Of a stretch of DNA of 64,000 bases, positions 48,801 through 59,111 are shown one piece after another. The first letter of the stretch is position 1, and each line of letters opens with the position of its first letter. Source of the stretch: Vitis vinifera (Eukaryota; Streptophyta; Magnoliopsida; Vitales; Vitaceae); assembly GCF_030704535.1 (NCBI RefSeq), contig NC_081807.1, positions 3,017,001 through 3,081,000 of the forward strand, given 5' to 3'. Position numbers and translations under genes: made by a program. A model generated the notes under the pieces. The model had not been told where the DNA came from, made no database searches, and saw only the letters and a program-made list of their open reading frames with translations.

Positions 48801-51800
48801 TCTCAAGCCCCTAGTGTTGCGGAAGAAGCCGGAATGAGTTCCGTTGATTAAGACTGAAAAGCTAGCATGGAGATACACCACCTGATCCAACTAATCCACC
48901 TTTCTCCAAACCCCATATTAGACATGACAGCAAAAAGGCAATCCCAGTTGACATGATCAAACGCCTTCTCAATGTCCAATTTTAGGAGGAGGCCAAGGAC
49001 ATTGGCCTTTAACCTAGAATCCACAGCCTCATTTACAATCAGGGCAGCGTCTAGAATCTATCTACACCGAATAAAGGCATGTTGGTTATCTGAAATCAAC
49101 ACCCTCACAACTGACTTCAACCTGTTTGTCAAGACTTTGGCAAAAAGCTTGTACAGTCCCCCAACCAAATTGATCGGTCTAAAGTCTTTCAACTCTTCCG
49201 CACCCCCTTTTTTTGGAATTAGAACTAGGAAAGTGGAGTTTAAACTCCTCTAGAACGTGCCAAGGCGAAAGAAATCTTTGAAAAGAGCCATAATCTCAGC
49301 TTTAGTAAAATCCAAGCAAAAGTGCCAGAACGCCATGGTGAAGCCATCTGGGCTTGGCGCTTTGTCACCAGAAAGGCTGGAAAGGGCTTCAAACACCTCT
49401 TCTTCAGAAAATGACTCTTCTAAACTTCTGGTCCTTTCTTCTCCCAGCACTCTTAATAGGGGAGATTAACATATATTTCACAATAGAGAGGAATTGTGTA
49501 TTATAGCCAAACCTCCTAGGAAGTCATGAGCTTTTCCTTATAATCAAATAATTGAGGATCGAACTCCTAGGACACCTGGCATCATGTGGCAAGTCCATGA
49601 AGTACAAACCTAGTAGCATACAAGGGCTACAACTAGAAATCGGAGAATGTAGCTCAAGTCGAGTCTATTACCTTTAGTGGAATAAGCAGTGAATTTAAAG
49701 TGGTTCCATTATAGTGATGAAAACTAGAGGTATCCAAGCCACAGATCCTGTTGGTACATTAGGCTATGTAGTTTATGATTGACAATTTTGTTCCATTCAT
49801 TCTGGCATAAGATCTTTCTGGATCGTGTCTTATTCTTTGTTAAAGACTCAAGGTTGTTGATTGATCAAATGGGATGACACAGGTAGGTACAAAAAAGATC
49901 CAGGAAAAGCAAGTTATTGTTTAGGTTGGCATGGTATGGATTGATTGTTTTAAAACAGGGCAAAAACGTTTTTTTTATAAATTTTAAGAGATTGGCCTAA
50001 GCAATCAAGCGCTAGTCTCAGTGCTCAAGCACTCACACCTGAATCTTCCAAATTTCTGGAGATCCATCTTTGAATATGTCTAAAGGTTTATATTTGAGAT
50101 TTTTCTAGAATTGGTCCACCAAGCCATTGGGCTTGTATATATACCCTATCAAAATAGGTTTTTGAGTTTGATACAAATGTTTAGAATAACCTAATTTGTC
50201 TTCCCATTCCCAAAACCCTCAAAGAAGGTTTCCGTATTTCTATTGAATTATGAGGGAAATCTACATCCTTTTAGACACTAAGGTGAGATCCATTAGGAAC
50301 ACATGAGTTGTTGCATTGCGAACATGAAATGTAGTATAGATACTGGAAAGTAAGTCTAAGGGTAGCGTCTACCAAGTAAATCTGAGGTGTTGCATTACGG
50401 ATGTGGAATGCAATATAAGTACTGGAAAGTAAGTTTAAGGTGGTGTTTGTTTTTTGGCTGAATAAAAAAAGTCAAATATTTAGTTTTTTTTATTCAACTA
50501 AAAGTAACCTGTTGACATTGTCCAACATAACTAAACTAAACCTATTGATAACTAGTTTACTTTAATTATGTTGGACGATGTCAACAGATTACTTTTAGCT
50601 TAATAGAAAAAGCCGAATATTTTGGCTTTTTCTATTCAGCCAAAAAACAAACACCACTTAAGAATAGCGTCTACCAGGTAAATTTGTATATCGTATTCTC
50701 ATATAGTGGATTTAGATTTGAAGTCTATAATCCCATGGTTTTTTTATCTCTGCATGTTGTGTGGAGGTTTTCCACATAGAAAATCTCGTCTAGTGTGTTG
50801 ATTTGTTTTTAAACTTCCCTATATTCTCAAAGGAATTAACTGGATTAAAAATGATCAATTTTTAGGTTAATAAAAGTAAAAAACACTTATTCAACACCCT
50901 CTAGGTTTTAGCCTACTAGATTATTGATTTTTCAAATCCAATGACAAGAGTCACAAGAACCCCATAATAAGACAAGCAATGTCACTGATCTCCTTAAAGA
51001 TGTGGCAAAGTGACCATCGGTCAATGCTGGCTGCACAAATGAGTGAGTGATTCTGTTTTGGTTGCTCCAAACTTAATGTGAGCTAGATTATCAATTGAAC
51101 ATTCATCAGAGATGATCTATTACCAATAAACCCACCAAGGAGGCAATCTTCCCAACCACCCACCAGCAAATCCCCAAATGGGAATAGCTTTAGATGGATA
51201 GCAAGTGGGAAGACCAAACCCATCTCATAACAATTACAAAGCTCCGGTTGGGACTGTTCATGAAAACAGTTTTTCTGTTCTTCAGAAAATAGTTTTCTGT
51301 TTGAGTTAGAAAACTATTTTCTAACCTATAAAACACTACAGACAAACTTCTGATGGAAAAAAATTTAATGAGAATTTGTTCTAAAAATAGACTTTTTTTT
51401 TTAGAGAATATAGAGAAGTTCTTAGCAATAAATAAAAATATAGAGAACAATTTAAAAACTTTTGCATTATACATAAATGCATAATACTTTCATTGTAGTG
51501 TTCAGAGCAATAACTATTCATGGTTCTTTCATTAACAATAAGCTCAGGAAATTGTTTTTCATATTTGAGTTCCAAAATAAAGTTGTGTTCTCGAAAACAA
51601 CTGAGAATTGTTTTTAAAAAACTGCAGAAACTGTTTTTTGAAAACAGGCCAGACATCCCCACTTCCCATGAATAACCAAAGGAATATATATACGTACACA
51701 CAATACAACTTATTTAGGTTTATGATGGAATCCTCCGTTCCGATTCTCTTCGGTTAAATCCAAGGCTGTTCAAATATGATGAGCAAGTGCTTTGGTACCA

Positions 51801-52207
51801 AAACCAACAGGTGTAGTGAATTTCTACTTTCATAATCATTATCATTTTCCGAGAAATGCAAGGAATGTATTGGGACGCACCGCGTTGTTGAAGAGCACAA
51901 TACCAATGCCAGTGAGGAGACCCACAAAGCAGGAGGACAGGATTGCCAAATTTCCTTCCTCAATCATACTTGTCATTCCCCTCAGCTTCTTATCATCTTT
52001 ACTGGCTTCGTCTTTGCCCATTTCTTTTTGTTCTCCCCCAAAATTTCTAGCCAAAGGCCTCGAAACCAACCGGCCTGTTTTCCAGGAACCTCCAATCTTG
52101 TTGCCATTATTCCCATAATTCAACAAGTATTTGAAAGAATACGGTCTGTTGATCCAGCGATATGAGTTGGGGAAGCGAATACAAGCATATGCACACCCGC
52201 AACTCAT
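36816..52207 (-). CDS. CLC-E: Chloroplast CLC-e type chloride channel/transporter with CBS domains
   Basis: Anion channel or transporter of the CLC family, related to Arabidopsis CLC-e of the thylakoid membrane. Exons, minus strand: 51881-52207, 45386-45776, 43624-43821, 39478-39944, 37899-38450, 37201-37409, 36816-36870; 2199 nt, 732 aa. The first about 60 residues are rich in Arg, Ser and aromatic residues with few acids, as in a plastid transit peptide. The gating-glutamate motif is [11 protein letters not shown] (E200). [30 protein letters not shown] and [20 protein letters not shown] are typical of the CLC core. CBS1 (about 600-640) includes [13 protein letters not shown] and [13 protein letters not shown]2 (about 660-712) ends [16 protein letters not shown]. 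The start is the ATG at 52207, because an in-frame TAG lies upstream. The last exon (17 codons) is the least certain. Introns 1 and 3 (6.1 and 3.7 kb) are filled with retroelements. Confidence 0.93.
40195..41168 (+). mobile_element. 5'-truncated LINE (zf-RVT end), antisense in CLC-e intron 3
   Basis: The plus strand encodes broken pieces of a plant L1-type ORF2 C-terminus: [15 protein letters not shown], then [18 protein letters not shown] with the zinc-knuckle cysteines and [15 protein letters not shown] 3' UTR follows, ending TTTATCCATC plus poly(A) at 41159-41168. Frames are interrupted, so it is dead. The left border is approximate and I found no convincing target duplication. Confidence 0.8.
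41833..41969 (-). mobile_element. 137-bp 5'-truncated LINE with perfect 18-bp target duplication
   Basis: Flanked by AGTGTTATGTAAGAACAT at 41815-41832 and 41970-41987, identical in all 18 positions. On the minus strand it ends TTTACTTATAAAAAAAA, the same 3' terminus style as the larger LINE at 46938-49462, and it contains LINE 3'-UTR-like sequence. It lies in CLC-e intron 3. Confidence 0.9.
42640..42930 (+). mobile_element. Relic of a LINE RNase H domain
   Basis: Translated pieces read LKFNFDGC, then in another frame [20 protein letters not shown], then [20 protein letters not shown]. In order these resemble the RNase H-like (RVT_3) domain of plant LINEs, whose usual landmarks are F(N)DGA..GNPG, NEAE.RAL..GL..A and the VEGDS stretch. 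Stops and frame changes are frequent. Ends unknown; other sequence in 41380-43260 may be further retroelement debris. Confidence 0.45.
45889..46145 (+). mobile_element. TRIM (miniature LTR retroelement), copy 2
   Basis: Left terminal repeat 45889-45960 (TGTTAGAGCATGATATACAT ... GATGTTCAACA) and right terminal repeat 46090-46145 (TGTTAGAGCATGATATGCAT ... AGATTCAACA), both TG..CA. After the left repeat comes TCGTATCAAAGCTC, two changes from the tRNA-Met primer site TGGTATCAGAGCTC. About 130 bp lie between the repeats, so no proteins are encoded. Same family as 12048-12327. It lies in CLC-e intron 1. Confidence 0.7.
46938..49462 (-). mobile_element. 5'-truncated L1-type LINE in CLC-e intron 1
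   Basis: About 2.5 kb on the same strand as CLC-e, bracketed by the 10-bp direct repeat AGATTAACAT at 46928-46937 and 49463-49472, with poly(A) at its 3' end (TTACCTATAAAAAAAA). It encodes, in broken frames, reverse transcriptase blocks ([47 protein letters not shown] with the catalytic FADD) and the C-terminal zinc knuckle ([20 protein letters not shown]). The endonuclease part is missing, as in most LINE insertions. Stops and a poly-G tract leave it inactive. Confidence 0.93.
48322..48341. repeat. 20-base C homopolymer (G on the LINE strand)
   Basis: An uninterrupted C20 run inside the LINE reverse-transcriptase region, just where related elements have the SKGGR glycine codons before VTLIKS. 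It looks like an expansion of GGG-rich codons, and its length is liable to sequencing error. Confidence 0.95.
50305..50686. repeat. Local tandem duplication, second unit interrupted by a MITE
   Basis: A roughly 80-bp unit (GTTGCATTGCGAACATGAAA ... ACTGGAAAGTAAGTCTAAGG ... GCGTCTACCAAGTAAATCTG) at about 50305-50384 is repeated from about 50384. The repeat is split at TTTAAG by the 218-bp foldback element and resumes at 50658. Text further right (TCAACACCCTCTAGGTTTTA near 50892) resembles the end of plant Copia LTRs, so the whole may be an old LTR relic. Confidence 0.6.
50440..50657. mobile_element. Foldback MITE with long terminal inverted repeats
   Basis: The ends GTGGTGTTTGTTTTTTGGCT and its exact reverse complement begin arms of about 100 bp each that pair along almost the whole 218-bp element, including GTTGACAT..GTCCAACATAA near the centre. 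TTAAG flanks it on both sides (50435-50439 and 50658-50662). The neighbouring tandem unit shows the same site without the element (GTCTAAGGGTAGCG). Confidence 0.88.
51251..51650. mobile_element. Probable hAT-type MITE in CLC-e intron 1
   Basis: The left end GGACTGTTCATGAAAACAGT and the complement of the right end GGCCTGTTTTCAAAAAACAG are imperfect inverted repeats. Both continue into AAAACAGTTT-type sequence and further TTTTCTG/CAGAAAA pairs. About 400 bp, non-coding. No target duplication recognised. Confidence 0.5.
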
Positions 52208-53029
52208 TTCTCCCACACCACAGCAGAGCGGAGCAGGGGCAGAGGCAGAGCTCAACCCACCTACCGTTAAGCCCTAATCCATTACTACCTGGCGTGGAGG
52301 CTCTATCTCGGTTTTTTCCACGTCCGTAGAGCCTATCCAGAAAATTAAATTAAATTAAATTAAATTCAATGGCAAATTTGCAGCCACAACTCCAGAGTCC
52401 ACACCATAAACTTTCTTTCTTACTATCAATTTTGGCCATTAACAAACATGATACGCTGGCCTTTCATCCGATCATGAAGAGCTTGTCGGTTTCCCAATAT
52501 CAATGGATCATAATTTTTAATAAGTCTCTTTATTTTTTATTTGGCCTTAAATTTTACAATGATCAGACAAGGGATCATATTTCATGGAATGCTACGGGCG
52601 AAGAGAGCATAATCAATCATCTATGCCTTTTCTTCTTTTCTTTTTCTTTTTCTTTTTCTTTTTCTTTTTTCTTTTTCCTTTTTTTTTTCTTTCTTTTTTT
52701 ATTTTCCATAATTTTTTATAAGTTTAAACATAAGCTTTTCTTTTCTTTTTCTATTTTTTTTCTTTTTTATTTTTTGTGATTCTTGGTGAATTTTTAAATA
52801 TGACCTTTTTCTTTTCTTCCTTCTACTTTTTTATTTCTTTTCCTTTATTCTTTTCTTTTATGAAAGCCAAATATGCTTTTTTAAAGCTCAAGAACTACTA
52901 TCGACCCTTCTTTTTTTTTGCATAATTTTAGTAAGCTTATAAAAAATAAGTACATACTATATAGTAAAAAGAAAACGTCCAAACAACATCCCAAAAATAC
53001 AAAGTGTACATAGGCAAAAGCCACACACA
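52208..53029 (-). promoter_or_regulatory. CLC-e upstream region with simple repeats
   Basis: About 140 bp of probable leader is followed by (TTAAA)n at about 52344-52366 and a long pyrimidine tract, largely (CTTTTT)n, at about 52627-52860. The 136-codon frame at 52369-52779 runs through this low-complexity tract and is not a credible gene. No TATA box stands out. Confidence 0.4.
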
Positions 53030-53038
53030 TTCATTTTA

Positions 53039-53223
53039 TTGTTTTTATTTTTTATTTTTTTTATAATCGTGGATGTCCGGATCAACTTACACGCATCTCA
53101 TCTAATTCCATGGGACCTTAAAATTAAGGACCATGTAAATCTTCAATGGCCCTAAGGGGACTCGAATTAGTGATCATTGAGGAGTAAACCCAAAACTAGA
53201 CCAATTGAGCTACACCTCAGGTT
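53039..53223 (-). mobile_element. tRNA-derived SINE
   Basis: On the minus strand the head reads GGTGTAGCTCAATTGGTCTA, containing an A box (TAGCTCAATTGG). About 35 bases later CTAATTCGAGTCC resembles a B box. This is the split RNA polymerase III promoter of a tRNA-related SINE. The tail is A-rich (TTATAAAAAAAATAAAAAAT). TTCATTTTA occurs on both sides (53030-53038 and 53224-53232) as a likely target duplication. Too diverged to be a functional tRNA gene. Confidence 0.72.
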
Positions 53224-53232
53224 TTCATTTTA

Positions 53233-54244
53233 ATTTTATTCAAAGAAGCCGCAAAAATATTGCTCTCAAACGAGACCTAGTCGAGCATTCAAGTAAAATG
53301 TATGGCACCTACAGGAGCATTACCTTCCAAAGTATGGAATTTCTATTAAGATGAATAATACTAAGCATTCCCTCATAGAAAGGCAAGAAAGAATTAACCT
53401 ACAAGTAAGCAAATTACCCCGTTCCCACCTAATTATTTTGAATTGTTATCAAATATCCAAATCAAAATGTTAGTACTAAAAATACTTGGTTATTATGAAA
53501 ATTTATATTTATAGACCAAGGATAAAGACTTACAACAAAAATAGGACTCGGTTATGATATGAATCATAGGATCTATTGCAGTCGAGTAACTTCACCTAAG
53601 GACCTAAGATAAAAACTAGTTATTTTAGTTAGTTTATTCGGAATCGGTAATACATAACCCGGGCATAGCATTAACAGAAGACCAACTTCTTGGTCATGGT
53701 TCAGGTGGATTAATTCAGAGGCTTATAATTTGGAAAACATGCAAATTACTGACGGGAACTCACCACTCCTGCTAATGCGTCATAACAGCCGATATATAGC
53801 AGCAACTTGAAGATCACAACCTCACTTAGAGGTGTATATATATTTAAAGGACAAAGAAGAGACCTACACAGAAATCTTATATACTTTTTGGTAGGGGAAT
53901 ACGATTAAACCCTGCAGCAGACTTGTTATTTGGCCACTCTCAGCCATCCTTGCAATTTACTGGAGCCATGGAGTAATAATTACTAGAATGGGGCATCTAC
54001 AAATGGCGATGTATTATGGCACACATGATCTAACCCTCAATACATGTAAATTGTACCATGAAGAGGCGGTTTATGTTACTATAATCATCCTGCAATATAG
54101 CAACCAGATGGAAGCAAAGATAGCATAGACAAAGCATCAAGTTGGAATGTCCCTCATGCTGATCAAAGCAAATTAGTCTTTAACACGCTCAAACCCTGAT
54201 AACAGTATCAAAGAGCCAAAGCATACAAATGCCACCATGAACTC
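53233..54244 (-). other. AKR2 3' flank
   Basis: Downstream of the AKR2 stop codon. Probable 3' UTR in the last few hundred bases before 54244; the rest is AT-rich and unrecognised. Confidence 0.4.
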
Positions 54245-57200
54245 TTATAGGAATGCATCCTTCTCAAGCAGCTTCAGTACCTCATGCTGGTTGTTCAGTT
54301 TGGCCACATCGATCGGTGTCTTGCCATCCATGTTTTGGAGAGTGCTGCCACAAGAGTAAGAAAAAAAGAAATGGATCAGTGTAAGTTAAGCCCATAAAGA
54401 ACAGAGAGATGTTAAAAAAGAGGCTGTTGTTGGCTTACACTGCAGCACCATTCTCCAGCAGAAGTGCTACACACTCCTTCCTGCCATAACCAGCTGCATA
54501 ATGAAGAGCAGTGTTCTTGTTCTTATCCAAAGCATCCACCGTTGCTCCAGCCTCAACAAGGATCTGAGCACACTTCACCTGGAAATAATATAGCACAATA
54601 TGCTTAACTCCATACAAAGAAGCTTGTTGAGGAAAATTCAAATGCAAAAATAAACTTTTGGCGAGAGTTCCATCCCTCCAATACACGCCAAATACAACAG
54701 CCCCACAACACAGATGAAAGAGAGGGCAATTTCCCTATTGATTCATCTGGCTTATGATAGAATGAACAAAATAAATTAGCAGTTCAGAAAAATGTGAAGC
54801 TGCCCTTTTAGGCATAATGGTTTGGGAAACACAGGTTTTAAGCCCCTTTTGGATCATTCCCAGATCTACTTATACCAAATTTTTCACCCAGATGGAACTT
54901 GTTTATCCAATGCTTAAAAAAGGTCCAGCCCAACATTGATAACTAAGATGAAGCCTGAGAAAGCTGTCTTCCAGGAAATCCCATTCTTCTCCTATAAACT
55001 CTAGTATGAGATGCTCTCAAATTGCTTAAAGAGAAAAAATAAAAAATGAAAGAAGAAAGACTTGAAATGAAAGGTATGTACCAAACAAACCAATGTTTAA
55101 GAGATGGTGTTGGGAAAGCAATTTAGGATTTAGATCTTCAGAATATTTGAAATTTAAAACCTCATTCCTTGTGTTCATTGCTCAGTTCCTATAGCAAATT
55201 TCAATTTCACAGAAAAGTAAAGGGAAATTACAAACAATAAAAAAGGTCATGGTGACTTATATGATGGGCTCATGGCCCCACATAATTCCAACATCTACTA
55301 AGGAATCCATAATCCTCAATGTAAAGATCAATGTCATGTCCTCTGATCATAATCTTTCATCGATTTAGGAAGGTATGGGTGTAATTAGTATGTCTCAAAT
55401 CTCTATGAAACTATGCTTTTCAATATGGGAGTACTTAATGGGCATTACAGGAGTTGTCAAACCAGTCCCAAGACAACACCAGCAAAGAGCACATAAGAAT
55501 GGGATGGGTTCCAATTAAATAATGGCCATAAATAAAAGAATAAGCAAAACAAGAACCAACTGGGTTACTGTGATCATTTGGACTTTGGACCAACTAATAC
55601 ACCAAGGAATGAACAAGAAATCAAGTGTATGCACCATGCACATGGCATGTCCCAACAAATGACAAATTGAAGGAATAGAAAGAAGACAAAACATGTACGG
55701 CAACATCCAGGAACGGAGTGAGAGCCATCAACTTATTCTAGCATGACTAACTATCCTGCTGCATGGGATTTGTCCAAAGTATGGATTAGCACTTAGATTA
55801 AATCATCATGCCCATACTACTCTGAGTAAAATCCATTGCTCAAGAATATATGTATATAAGAAAAGAAAGATCCATTTTTGGACTATCATACCTCACCATA
55901 CCCACATGCGAAATGCAGTGCAGTCCTTCCCTCTGAATCTTCTTCATCTTTGTCGGCACCAGAGGCAAGTGCATTCTTCAAACCCTAATTTACAAATAGA
56001 GTGGAAACTTTCAACCTTGCTAATTGCTAAAAACGAACTAAAAAGATACAAAATATATTCACTTTGTCATTATTAATAGAATAAATGAAAAGACATGTGT
56101 GATCTAATGTTTGAATTGAGAAGAAGATGTGTACAAGGTCTATCTTTAATTCAATTGGAAAAGGCAGAATAGCACATGAAAACCTCCTCAACATGGGGCA
56201 GCACATGGTCTACCACCCATGGACGATGTTAGCAGACCGAAGCAAGCACAATGGAAGAAGATATTATATAATATATTCTGAATTTAACATGATTTTTTTC
56301 AATAATCACACTGAAAACCAGCAAATTATTCACACATCAACACCCAATCATCTCATGCACAACGCATGCGAGGAGATAAGCTTTCTCTGAAGGATATCCT
56401 CCATCCTTCACATAACTATTTCTCTTTAGTAATATGATTCTTTGTTCCTAATTTATAAAAAATAAAAAATAAAAAAAAAATAAAAAAGAAAGAAAGAAAA
56501 ACATAACTCTCCAACCCTATTGGCTTCTTTTTCTTTCTTTGTTTCTTCTTTAATTTTTTATTTTTTTTCATTTTGCAATGGCAACTGCTTAGGATGCATT
56601 TCTGACTATACTGGTTGGATAAGAGTTTAGCCATTCATCACAAATGCACTTTTCAATTGTTATTTTTTAAAAACAATTCAACCAAACAATGAGCAGTTGT
56701 GGTGGATAATAGCAAAAACTGCATTATACCTCCACATCACCAACACTAGCAGTGTCATGAACAATTGATTCACTGTGATGATGAGCAATTGATTCATCCT
56801 CATTTGCCAATTCTTCAGCTTCATCTAGACCTGAATTATCAGCAGAAGCGGCTGCATCCCCTGAAACTGCAAGACCCATTGCTTCACCCAACTTCTGCAA
56901 GACATCCTTATCGTTCCAGTATCTAAACCAATAGGGTAAAACAAGGTTAAACAAAAGAGTACATGACTGAAAATTAGATCCAACACATCCCATTTCAAGA
57001 AATGAATATTTTTATAGCCAAGGGCTTATAATGATGATAAAATATTTTAGTTTTATGGTGTTAGAAACCTCATCATGGCAGCTGGACCACCAGTTTCTAT
57101 CTCATCTAAAATAGGCTTCAATGATGGATCTTCTTTAATGCGTGCCATTCTTTCTTCAAGCTGGTCCTTGTGTGTTGGATTAGCCAAATTCTCAAGCATG

Positions 57201-59111
57201 CTGGACATAGATGGATCCTGAAAAAATATGCCACTGAAATTTAATCTGAAAAATGATATTATTTTATCATACATAAAATAATAACACAGAAATAGCTTAA
57301 ACAACATGAAAGACCATACAAACCTGCATTAATGCATTACCAAGACGCTCAGCCATAGTCATAAATTGAGGATTTTGCATAACTTGTTGCATGGTGGAAT
57401 AATACTGTTGTGTGTCAAACTGTGGGATACTCTCTTCAACTGCTGCACCATGAAAAGTCTTTTGGAGCTGCTCTGCCATCTGGTTGAATGCAGGATCTTT
57501 TGCAATCTGTTCTGCTAATTCTTTAATGCTTGGATCCTATGGTATCATTCCATAGACATTAATGAGCAATAAACTAAAACTAGTTAATTGAACTTTGAAA
57601 AACAAACAATAATTCTTTGAGGAAATGATGAACTACTTAATTCAGCTTCTGGAGAAAGAAAGATGGTCTGGACCAGAACCAAATCCCATAATTAAGAAAC
57701 ATGTACCACGTTGCACATCTCACATTTAAAAGACTTAAGTACTCATCAATGAGTAATAAAATGAATTCCTCAAAACATGATATGAACTATTTCTTTCTTC
57801 ATCCTAGTACGATCCTCTCTCCCTGCCCTTGGCATTATATAAAACTACAATTTAAATTATAGATGAGGTGAATAATCAGATATGACATACTCAACAAAAT
57901 GCAATAAAATTGTCTACAAAGATGTAATCTGAATCATGAGGAAGGGCATGGAAAAGATAAAGTACATTAAGCAGGCCGGTCATTGCTGAAAAATCGAAAG
58001 GATTAGCAGGTAAACCGGCTCCTGGCACAGAGGCAGCTGCCGCGGCTCTTCTCTGTTCTGAATGTGACTCCCCTGAGGATGAATCAGACTTGGAATTCTC
58101 GGCAGAGCCTGTTTTCTCATCTAAGAATATTGGAATACACATGAGAATACTATCACAAAAAAAGTCTTAAAGCAAATAGACATTCTCTTCTTTTATCATA
58201 GAAAAGCAAGAAAATCATGATTAACCAAGTACTTAATAATAAGTATCCAAGCAACATCAGAATAAAAGAGACAAAGGAAGGTAAGAAAAAATCCCTCCGT
58301 TTCAGGACATAATATTGCAACATCCGAATGAATTCATACACATATACTAAAAAGCAAACAAGAGCAAACCTTTAAAGAAAATACTGATATGTATTTGCAT
58401 ACACATTTTTTTTTATAAGTATTTGCATACACATATACCACATGTACCTCAAACATATGGGTTGTTGAACAAGATAACATGACAAAAAAAAAAAAATCCA
58501 TAATTTTTAAAGAAATAACCCATGGCATAGAAAGTTTCCAATCGATAAAAGATATAGTGGAGACAGGTGTGTAGGTGATGATGGAAACAAGTGGTAAAGG
58601 GCAAGCACTGCAAGGAAAGGATTTGAGGCCCCCCCTCTGTTTCAATCCATACTCTAAGACTCAGATCTGGATATTCTTCAAAGGATAGCAAATAACAAAA
58701 GAAAAAATATTTTTTCCCATTCATGCTTTACCAAGACTTGTTATACAGAGAAATAGGGTTTCATATACTCCCAAGAAAAAATCTTTGTTTATTAATTACC
58801 AACAAAATTGCCGAAACACGCAATGCCCCAAGATTCATAAAAAATCCTGAAAAATAAATCAATCTTAAAGCCAATTCTTGCCCAAACAGAAAGCTACTAT
58901 ACCGATAATCCAACACACTGTAACACAATCCCCAAACTTTGAAACCCAATATTCTGATTGCAAGTAAATTAAAATCAATTGAAGGCATCAAAGCATGATC
59001 CAGATCTTTATCGGAGACTACAGGGCGCGAATTTGGAAGAAGAAAAAAAAAAAAAAAAAACACGGAGTGAAGCTTACCCGCCGGAGTATCCTTGTCGGAA
59101 TTGGAAGCCAT
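54245..59111 (-). CDS. AKR2A: Ankyrin-repeat chaperone AKR2 (chloroplast outer-envelope protein targeting)
   Basis: Cytosolic factor that binds nascent tail- or signal-anchored proteins and delivers them to the chloroplast outer envelope. Exons, minus strand: 59078-59111, 57966-58120, 57324-57536, 57069-57217, 56730-56922, 55892-55984, 54439-54578, 54245-54344; 1077 nt, 358 aa, all frames consistent; Arabidopsis AKR2A is about 340 aa. The N-terminal third is Ser/Glu- then Ala-rich, followed by [13 protein letters not shown]. Two Met-rich STI1-like segments follow ([26 protein letters not shown] and [14 protein letters not shown]..), the presumed client-binding part. An acidic linker near 210-245 leads to C-terminal ankyrin repeats ([55 protein letters not shown]). 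Start chosen at [15 protein letters not shown]2A and AKR2B cannot be told apart here. Confidence 0.96.
58407..58418 (-). mobile_element. 12-nt LINE tail insertion with 16-bp target duplication in AKR2 intron 1
   Basis: GTATTTGCATACACAT at 58391-58406 is repeated exactly at 58419-58434 around only TTTTTTTTATAA. On the minus strand that is TTATAAAAAAAA, the terminal bases seen on the other LINEs in this window. It is an extreme 5' truncation. Confidence 0.8.

Noticed and set aside
52208..52255. Upstream extension of CLC-e exon 1 (16 further open codons)
   Set aside because: It would need a TTG start, and an in-frame TAG lies just upstream; the ATG at 52207 is preferred.
52369..52779. 136-codon plus-strand open frame
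   Set aside because: Its second half is a (CTTTTT)n tract giving Phe/Leu/Ser runs; low-complexity artefact.
53150..53223. tRNA gene
   Set aside because: Only A- and B-box-like words are present; no acceptor stem or cloverleaf, and an A-rich tail follows. Called a SINE instead.
56449..56500. LINE or SINE tail at an A-rich tract in AKR2 intron 4
   Set aside because: Only simple A-rich repeats; no duplication or element body.
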